From the NCBI GenBank assembly GCA_003139975.1, contig PLHN01000308.1:1433-11743 (forward strand): a stretch of DNA of 10,311 nucleotides, written 5' to 3'. Source of the stretch: Acidobacteriaceae bacterium. GTDB lineage: Bacteria; Acidobacteriota; Terriglobia; Terriglobales; Acidobacteriaceae. Positions within the stretch are counted from its first letter, which is position 1. Every line of letters starts with the position of its first letter. Position numbers and translations under genes: made by a program. This document shows positions 6,343 to 10,311 of this stretch, piece by piece. Under the pieces are notes generated by a model. The model was not told where the DNA came from and did no database searches. It saw only the letters and a list, made by a program, of their open reading frames with translations.

Positions 6343-6661
6343 GAACCGTCCTTGAAGATTGCAACCGCCTTCGAGCTATTGGATGCCGGTTTGCCGCTTG
6401 CCGATTTTTCTATTCTACCCTCGGCCCGGCCCCAAGTGGAGAGAAAGCAAAGGTGGGCATCAAAGCCGGAAGTACAGGGGCTTCGGTAGGGAATAGATGG
6501 TATCGCCGGCACCCTGACGGCGGTTCCGTGGGCGCCCCGCCCAGGGCGTCACCCGATAGAAGCAGCGGACCCGACGCCTGCCCTGAGCTTGTCGAAGGGT
6601 TCGCGCCCGTCATTGTTGGTGGACCTCGGTGACAGCTGAAGGTCCCGGAATCGTCCGCGCC
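6343..6661. other. Non-coding gap between purH and the TPR gene
   Basis: These 319 nt contain no credible gene. They hold the REP-like word at 6581-6599 and a short GC stem (GGGCG 6530-6534 with CGCCC 6538-6542, 3-nt loop) that could help end purH transcription but lacks a U-run. The promoter of the TPR gene should lie here, but I see no convincing -35/-10 pair. Confidence 0.5.
6581..6599. repeat. REP-like interspersed repeat (CCCTTCGACAAGCTCAGGG)
   Basis: The plus strand reads CCCTGAGCTTGTCGAAGGG, an imperfect palindrome. I recognise it as a short intergenic word repeated in many bacterial genomes; translated, it gives the spurious peptide PSTSSGQA that appears in over-predicted proteins. 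It lies downstream of purH. Only one copy is in this window. Confidence 0.6.
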
Positions 6662-8254
6662 TTAGTGCCGGAAATGCCGAACACCCGTAAAGACCATCGC
6701 CAACCCCAGCCGATCCGCCGCCTCAATCACTTCCTGGTCGCGCACGGACCCCCCAGGTTGAATAATCGCCGTCGCTCCCGCCGTAGCAATCTCCTCAACC
6801 CCATCAGGAAATGGGAAAAACGCATCCGAGGCCGCCACCGTACCCTTGAGCGGCAGCTGCGCCTTCATCGCCCCAATCTTGCACGAATCCACGCGGCTCA
6901 TCTGACCCGCGCCCACGCCCACCGTTTGCCCGTCGCGCGCATAGAGAATCGCATTCGACTTCACGTGCTTGCAGACCTTCCAGGCAAACAGCAGAGCGCG
7001 TTTCTCCTCGGCCGTCGGCGCCCGTTTCGTCACGATCTTCAAGTCGCCGGCAGTCAGCCTGTGCAGGTCCGCATCCTGCACCAGCATCCCTCCGGAGATG
7101 TCCTTGACCACCCAGCGGGTGCCCCATCCTAACGTCGCGTTTTCTGCGACGTTAGAATGGGCTTGCGGAACCTCGACCAGCCGCAGATTCTTCTTGGAAG
7201 CGAACGCTTCTTTTGCCCCCGGGTCGAACGACGGCGCAGCAATCGCTTCCAGAAACAGCTTCGCCATTTCCGCCGCCGCCGCCGCATCCACCCGCCGATT
7301 TACTCCAATCACGCCTCCGAACGCCGATACCGGATCGCATTCCAACGCCCGCACGTACGCTTCCGCAAGCGTCTTGCCCGTCGCCGTCCCGCACGGATTC
7401 GTATGCTTGATGATCGCGCAAACTGTCTCATCAAACTCCGAAGCCAGGTCCCACGCCGCCTGCAGGTCAACGATGTTGTTGTAGGAAAGCTCCTTGCCCT
7501 GCACCTGTCTGGCATGGGCCACGCCCGACCCGGAGTCGTCGGCATACATGGCCGCTTTCTGGTGCGGATTCTCCCCGTACCGCAGATCCATTTGCTTGTG
7601 GAAGCTGAGCCGCAGCGTGTCCGGAAAATTAGTCCGCGGCGCAAGTGCATAGCCGCCCTCCGCCGAGATGCGCTCGAGCGTCGATGCAATCGCCGAATCG
7701 TAGGCCGCCGTGGTCGCAAACGCTTTCTGCGCCAGCCGCCATTTGGTTTCCTTCGACAGCGTGCCCCCCGCCCGTCCCATCTCATCGGCAATCGCGCCGT
7801 AATCAGCAGGTGAAGTCACCACCGCCACATCCTGAAAATTCTTCGCAGCCGAGCGGATCATCGACGGCCCGCCAATATCGATGTTTTCGATGATCTCGTC
7901 GAAGTGCACACCCGGCTCGGCTGCAGTTTTTTCGAAGGCATAAAGATTCACGACGACCATGTCGATTGCCGGAATGCCGAGCTCGGCAACTGCCGCCCGA
8001 TGTCCGGCATTTTCCCTCCGATGCAAAATCCCGCCGTGCACCTTGGGATGCAGCGTCTTCACCCGCCCATCCAGCATTTCCGGGAAGCCCGTCAGTTCGG
8101 AGATGTCCTTGACGGCAATCCCCGAATCCCGCAACAGCTTGGCAGTCCCGCCGGTCGAGACCAACTCCACCCCCAACCCAGCCAGTTTGCGGGCAAAATC
8201 CACCAGCCCGGTTTTGTCGGTGACGCTAAGAATGGCGCGTTGAATTTTAGACAT
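6662..8254 (-). CDS. purH: Bifunctional AICAR transformylase / IMP cyclohydrolase
   Basis: This encodes 530 residues and catalyses the last two steps of de novo IMP synthesis: formyl transfer from 10-formyl-THF to AICAR, then ring closure to IMP. The N-terminal IMP cyclohydrolase domain (about 1-145, an MGS-like fold) shows [10 protein letters not shown] (32-41), [17 protein letters not shown] (61-77) and [17 protein letters not shown] (123-139). The transformylase domain (about 200-530) shows LRYGENPHQ (224-232), IKHTNPCGT (282-290, with the catalytic Lys-His pair), SNAILYAR (433-440), QPGGS (499-503) and the C-terminal RHFRH. The length matches the family. Residues 365-378 ([14 protein letters not shown]) are encoded by a palindrome and look like an insertion before the conserved SGG-LVQD segment. 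ATG 8254 has GAGG five nt upstream. No other pur gene is adjacent. Confidence 0.97.
   Translation of the reverse strand: MSKIQRAILSVTDKTGLVDFARKLAGLGVELVSTGGTAKLLRDSGIAVKDISELTGFPEMLDGRVKTLHPKVHGGILHRRENAGHRAAVAELGIPAIDMVVVNLYAFEKTAAEPGVHFDEIIENIDIGGPSMIRSAAKNFQDVAVVTSPADYGAIADEMGRAGGTLSKETKWRLAQKAFATTAAYDSAIASTLERISAEGGYALAPRTNFPDTLRLSFHKQMDLRYGENPHQKAAMYADDSGSGVAHARQVQGKELSYNNIVDLQAAWDLASEFDETVCAIIKHTNPCGTATGKTLAEAYVRALECDPVSAFGGVIGVNRRVDAAAAAEMAKLFLEAIAAPSFDPGAKEAFASKKNLRLVEVPQAHSNVAENATLGWGTRWVVKDISGGMLVQDADLHRLTAGDLKIVTKRAPTAEEKRALLFAWKVCKHVKSNAILYARDGQTVGVGAGQMSRVDSCKIGAMKAQLPLKGTVAASDAFFPFPDGVEEIATAGATAIIQPGGSVRDQEVIEAADRLGLAMVFTGVRHFRH
7123..7161 (-). repeat. In-frame palindromic element inside purH
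   Basis: On the coding (minus) strand CCCATTCTAACGTCGC, a 7-nt loop AGAAAAC and GCGACGTTAGGATGGG form a 16-bp stem; the only non-Watson-Crick position is a U-G wobble in the mRNA. The 39 bp encode purH residues 365-378 without breaking the frame. Outer ends (CCCAT...ATGGG, next to GGGGCACC) resemble palindromic intergenic repeats I associate with Acidobacteria, which suggests a mobile REP-type unit that landed in a gene. Confidence 0.7.
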
Positions 8255-8276
8255 GAATGCCTCGATAAGAAATGGA

Positions 8277-8282
8277 ATTATA
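8277..8282 (-). promoter_or_regulatory. Possible -10 box for purH
   Basis: On the minus strand TATAAT, an exact -10 match, lies 22 nt upstream of the purH ATG. No good -35 box appears at the usual distance. If it is used, the leader would be only about 15 nt, just enough for the GAGG ribosome binding site. Confidence 0.35.
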
Positions 8283-8518
8283 GAAGGGAAATTCTAGCAG
8301 GCGCAGGCAACACCGAGTTGCCAATACCCTGCACACTGTTAATCAGCCGTCGTGAGAATGGGTCCGTATCAGGGCATGCTTCAGCGATGCCGCAACCTCA
8401 AACAAACAGATGCCCTTTATAGGGGCTGTGCATCGAAAACTGCCCCGTCGCGATTTTGTTCTGCGGATTTGTGAAGAGCCCGGACGATGCGGTTAATCTC
8501 GGCCTGATGTTACTGGCC

Positions 8519-8534
8519 ACTGACAACTGACAAC
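8519..8534. repeat. Short tandem repeat (ACTGACA-type)
   Basis: The plus strand reads ACTGACAACTGACAAC, two copies of a 7-bp unit, followed by the related GGCAACTGCCTACTGC. Similar CTGACAA or CTGGCAA runs occur in acidobacterial intergenic DNA from my recollection. It lies just after the stop of the minus-strand gene at 8549. Confidence 0.4.
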
Positions 8535-8548
8535 GGCCTGGCAACTGC

Positions 8549-9205
8549 CTACTGCTTCGCCTTCGCCTTCAGCTTGACCTGCCCATTCTGCAATTCAATC
8601 GAGTACTCCACGGTATTGCACCCGTGCTCGCGGCGAATCTCGGAGGTCTTTTTCTGTACGAAGGAAGTGAAAGAATTGAGTGTTCCCACCGTCTTTTCCC
8701 CAGTCTTTGCCTTGGCCTCAGCCAGCGCCTTATAAAGCGCTGCAACTTTTTCGCGCTCGGTGACCGAGCCCGAAACCCGCACGGAAAATGCCCCAGCCTC
8801 AGAAGCCTGTGCTTCGGCAGCCTCGCCGCCCGTCGCTCCGGCGGCTCCGCCTTTTCGGCTAAGGCCATACGCCGTAGGGAACTTTGCCTCCCGCTCCTGA
8901 CTCTCGCGCACGCCCTGCACTGAGAGCATGGCTTCGTGGGGCGCGCGGTAGCCCTCTTCGCGAATGCGCATCTTCTTTCGCCACAGGTCGCTCTGCACCG
9001 CATAGCGCTGCGCCATTTCGTTGTATTTGTAGCGCTGCGCGAACTTCATCCGTGCCCCGTCGCTGAACTTGCGCAGCAGGCTGAGCACTTTCCACTCAAT
9101 GTCCGTGGGAGGCCGTTTGGCCGGGTTATTGAAGAAAATCTCGTACTCGATCTTCAGCCGTCGCAACTGCTGGTCGAGGAGACTCAACTCTTCATCAATC
9201 GTCAC
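8549..9205 (-). CDS. MXAN_5187-like C-terminal domain protein
   Basis: This encodes 218 residues from the GTG start chosen here. Residues 1-85 form a charged, probably coiled-coil helical region (IDEELSLLDQQLRRLKIEYE, then helices to RIREEG). Residues 86-145 are a linker with a Gly/Ala/Glu-rich stretch at 119-139. Residues 150-218 form a compact C-terminal part: LYKALAEAKAKTGE, TLNSFTSFVQKK, REHGCNTVEYSIEL and QNGQVKLKAKAK. Both conserved parts resemble the C-terminal region of Myxococcus MXAN_5187-type proteins; their role is not established. There is no signal peptide, so it should be cytoplasmic. Start: an ATG at 9292 opens a frame 29 residues longer, but those residues do not look protein-like. 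GTG 9205 has AGGGGA six nt upstream and falls where the helix begins. The XRE regulator gene lies 135 nt upstream on the same strand. Confidence 0.7.
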   Translation of the reverse strand: MTIDEELSLLDQQLRRLKIEYEIFFNNPAKRPPTDIEWKVLSLLRKFSDGARMKFAQRYKYNEMAQRYAVQSDLWRKKMRIREEGYRAPHEAMLSVQGVRESQEREAKFPTAYGLSRKGGAAGATGGEAAEAQASEAGAFSVRVSGSVTEREKVAALYKALAEAKAKTGEKTVGTLNSFTSFVQKKTSEIRREHGCNTVEYSIELQNGQVKLKAKAKQ

Positions 9206-9340
9206 AGGGAATCCCCTAGCCACGAGCATAGCGGCAGAATGCCGCCGATGGCAGATTCCCAGTGGCCCTGGGGGAGATGGTACGAAAGTCACGAGGCGAG
9301 GGCCGAAAAGCGAACGACCAACGACGAGCGACGGTTCTTT

Positions 9341-9694
9341 CTACTTCGCTCCGCTCGCCGCCATCTTCTTCACCATCGCCAGCACCAGCTTCCGGTCGCT
9401 GTCATTCAGGTTTGCGGCGTAGCGCCGCATCTGGCTGAGGAAGCGCACCTCATCGTCGGAGAGCTGGGGCAAGCCCTTTTGGTGATGGCCGTTCGAGTGA
9501 CCTTCGGCGAAAAACTGCGAGAGCGGCAGATCCATAGCGCTGGCGATCTTTGCCAAAGTGTCCAGCGATGGAATCGTGTGCCCGTTCTCCACGCGTGAAA
9601 GGTAGCAGCGCAACAGGCCAGTGCGCTTCTCGATGTCTCCTTGCGACATACTCCGCTGCAAGCGGAAATTCCGAATCGTTTCACCAATATTCAT
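9341..9694 (-). CDS. XRE-family helix-turn-helix transcriptional regulator
   Basis: This encodes 117 residues. Residues 5-62 are a Cro/CI-type HTH: TIRNFRLQRSMSQGDIEKRT, then LSRVENGHTIPSLDTLAKIA and MDLPLSQFF, with the recognition helix around 26-37. A short linker containing HSNGHHQKG follows, then a C-terminal helical segment (78-115, LSDDEVRFLSQMRRY...DRKLVLAMVKKMA) that may mediate dimer formation. There is no metal or ligand domain of known type. ATG 9694 begins exactly where HTH similarity begins, although no strong ribosome binding site precedes it. Two GTCAA repeats 3 bp apart lie just upstream (9704-9716) and may be an operator for autoregulation. The MXAN_5187-like gene follows on the same strand and could be a target or partner; this is inferred from context only. 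Confidence 0.85.
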   Translation of the reverse strand: MNIGETIRNFRLQRSMSQGDIEKRTGLLRCYLSRVENGHTIPSLDTLAKIASAMDLPLSQFFAEGHSNGHHQKGLPQLSDDEVRFLSQMRRYAANLNDSDRKLVLAMVKKMAASGAK

Positions 9695-9703
9695 AGCGCG
9701 CGA

Positions 9704-9716
9704 GTCAACACGTCAA
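9704..9716. promoter_or_regulatory. Direct repeat upstream of the XRE gene, possible operator
   Basis: The plus strand reads GTCAACACGTCAA; on the coding strand this is TTGACGTGTTGAC, two TTGAC units 3 bp apart, ending 10 bp before the ATG. Either unit could be part of a -35 box, but no -10 box falls at the right distance. An autoregulatory site is a guess. Confidence 0.3.
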
Positions 9717-9775
9717 AAAAAGCTCGCTGCATAGTAACCAGAAGGGCACCATCTGGCAAGTGGAAATTCCTGAAC

Positions 9776-9798
9776 CGCACTTTGGCGCATAAAGTGCG
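9776..9798. repeat. Hairpin with two alternative pairings
   Basis: CGCACTTT (9776-9783) pairs perfectly with AAAGTGCG (9791-9798) around GGCGCAT. The same stretch also allows GGCGCA (9784-9789) to pair with TGCGCC (9795-9800). The two folds exclude each other. It lies between the dienelactone hydrolase stop and the XRE start, with no U-run, so it may be a REP-like repeat or a weak terminator. The rest of 9695-9948 shows no gene, only a small GGGC-TTT-GCCC stem at 9886-9896. Confidence 0.45.
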
Positions 9799-9948
9799 CC
9801 CCTCAGAGAACGGTAGCCAAGGATCAAGAAGAGAATGCAGCAAAGAAGTCCCGATAAGCCGAGAGAATCCTACCCCATGGTTTCGGGGCTTTGCCCGCGC
9901 TTGATTGAAGCTCCACTGGTTGCAACAGCGATTGGCGTTTTTCCCCGC

Positions 9949-10311
9949 TCACTTCTTCAAATTACTCGTCAGAAAAGCCACCGTGCGTAGCCACGCATCA
10001 GCCGTATCCTCCGCGCGATACGCCTCCTTGTTATTCGGGTTTTCAAACCCGTGCCCCGCATCAGAATAGATCTTCACCTCAATTTTCTTGCCCAGTTGCT
10101 CCATCGCCTGCTGGAACTTCTTAACGTCTTCCGGCGGAATCCCGCGATCCTGCCCGCCAAACAGTCCAAGGATCGGCGCCTGGATCTTCTTCATTTCTGC
10201 CGGGTCGGTAGCCAGGTGGCCGTAGTTGATCACAGCCGCCGCCAGCCCCGGCTCCGCCAGCGCGACATCCAGCGAATATCCTCCGCCCATGCACCAGCCG
10301 ATCGAGCCGAT
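9949..10311 (-). CDS. Dienelactone hydrolase family protein (5' end outside the window)
   Basis: The last 120 codons of an alpha/beta hydrolase are present and the frame runs off the window edge, so the start is not seen. The visible part opens with IGSIGWCMGGGYS, the nucleophile elbow G-x-C-x-G with Cys as nucleophile. The Asp of the triad is in FGGQDRGIPPEDV and the His in DAGHGFENP. These three place it in the dienelactone hydrolase family, whose best-known members open dienelactone in chloroaromatic breakdown; many relatives act on other esters and lactones, so the substrate is not predictable. About half of a typical 230-290-residue protein is missing. Using the internal Met of GWCMGG as a start would lose the nucleophile, so it is not a true start. 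It is followed after 254 nt by the XRE gene on the same strand. Confidence 0.88.
   Translation of the reverse strand: MGSIGWCMGGGYSLDVALAEPGLAAAVINYGHLATDPAEMKKIQAPILGLFGGQDRGIPPEDVKKFQQAMEQLGKKIEVKIYSDAGHGFENPNNKEAYRAEDTADAWLRTVAFLTSNLKK

Larger units (their letters stand above)
8255..8548. other. Non-coding gap between purH and the MXAN_5187-like gene
   Basis: These 294 nt show no credible gene. Contents: the purH start region, a weak stem around 8411-8425 (GCCC-loop-GGGC on the minus strand, followed a few nt later by TTTGTTTG) that could end transcription of the upstream gene, and a short heptamer-like repeat at 8519-8534 (ACTGACAACTGACAAC). Confidence 0.45.

Noticed and set aside
4942..6489. 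Long open frame of 515 codons on the plus strand
   Set aside because: It lies opposite the TPR gene, has no family motif, is rich in Arg, Leu and Val as expected from reverse-complement reading of GC-rich codons, and runs past the TPR start into the gap.
7157..7813. Open frames on the plus strand across purH
   Set aside because: They are shadows of the purH coding sequence; the minus strand carries all PurH motifs.
8400..8430. Possible riboswitch upstream of purH
   Set aside because: Only short stems (GATGC/GCATC and GCCC/GGGC) are visible, with no purine-riboswitch core, and the likely purH promoter lies downstream of them.
9206..9292. 29-residue N-terminal extension of the MXAN_5187-like protein
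   Set aside because: The extension has no ribosome binding site at its ATG and odd composition, while GTG 9205 has AGGGGA six nt upstream and matches the start of the helical domain.

Overview
The window looks like a chromosomal segment of an acidobacterium (Acidobacteriota, probably Terriglobia or Koribacter-like). This is an inference from the gene families, from GC-rich housekeeping genes almost all on the minus strand, and from intergenic repeats of a kind I associate with that phylum. No rRNA, tRNA or CRISPR array is visible.

Layout. (A) Positions 1-3030 form an accessory block with lower GC: sample lines are about 48-53% GC, against about 67% in a line of purH. It holds a small basic protein (+), a small lipoprotein (-), a cysteine-rich zinc-ribbon-like protein (-), an IS1-like DDE transposase (+) and an orphan proteasome-like Ntn hydrolase (-). 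The transposase and the Ntn hydrolase overlap tail to tail by 51 bp. An 11-bp word, ATGCTAAAGCG, occurs three times in this block, each time near the start of a gene. (B) Positions 3099-6342 hold a likely two-gene operon on the minus strand: an exported TPR protein followed after 34 nt by a dGTPase-type HD phosphohydrolase. (C) Positions 6343-6661 are non-coding and hold a common REP-like word. (D) Positions 6662-8254 are purH, the bifunctional last enzyme of purine synthesis; a 39-bp palindrome lies in frame inside it and encodes 14 residues. (E) Positions 8255-8548 are non-coding. (F) Positions 8549-9694 hold an MXAN_5187-like protein and an XRE-type regulator. (G) Positions 9949-10311 hold the 3' part of a dienelactone hydrolase whose 5' end lies outside the window.

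How the parts relate. dgt and purH both touch purine nucleotide pools, but a 2-kb TPR gene and a 319-nt gap separate them, so co-regulation is not shown. The accessory genes look like a patch of orphan and mobile-type genes next to housekeeping DNA. The points most worth a second look are the palindrome inside purH, the Ntn hydrolase with its Thr2 start and hairpin-held ribosome binding site, the near-perfect promoter that would give a leaderless transposase mRNA, and the triplicated 11-mer.
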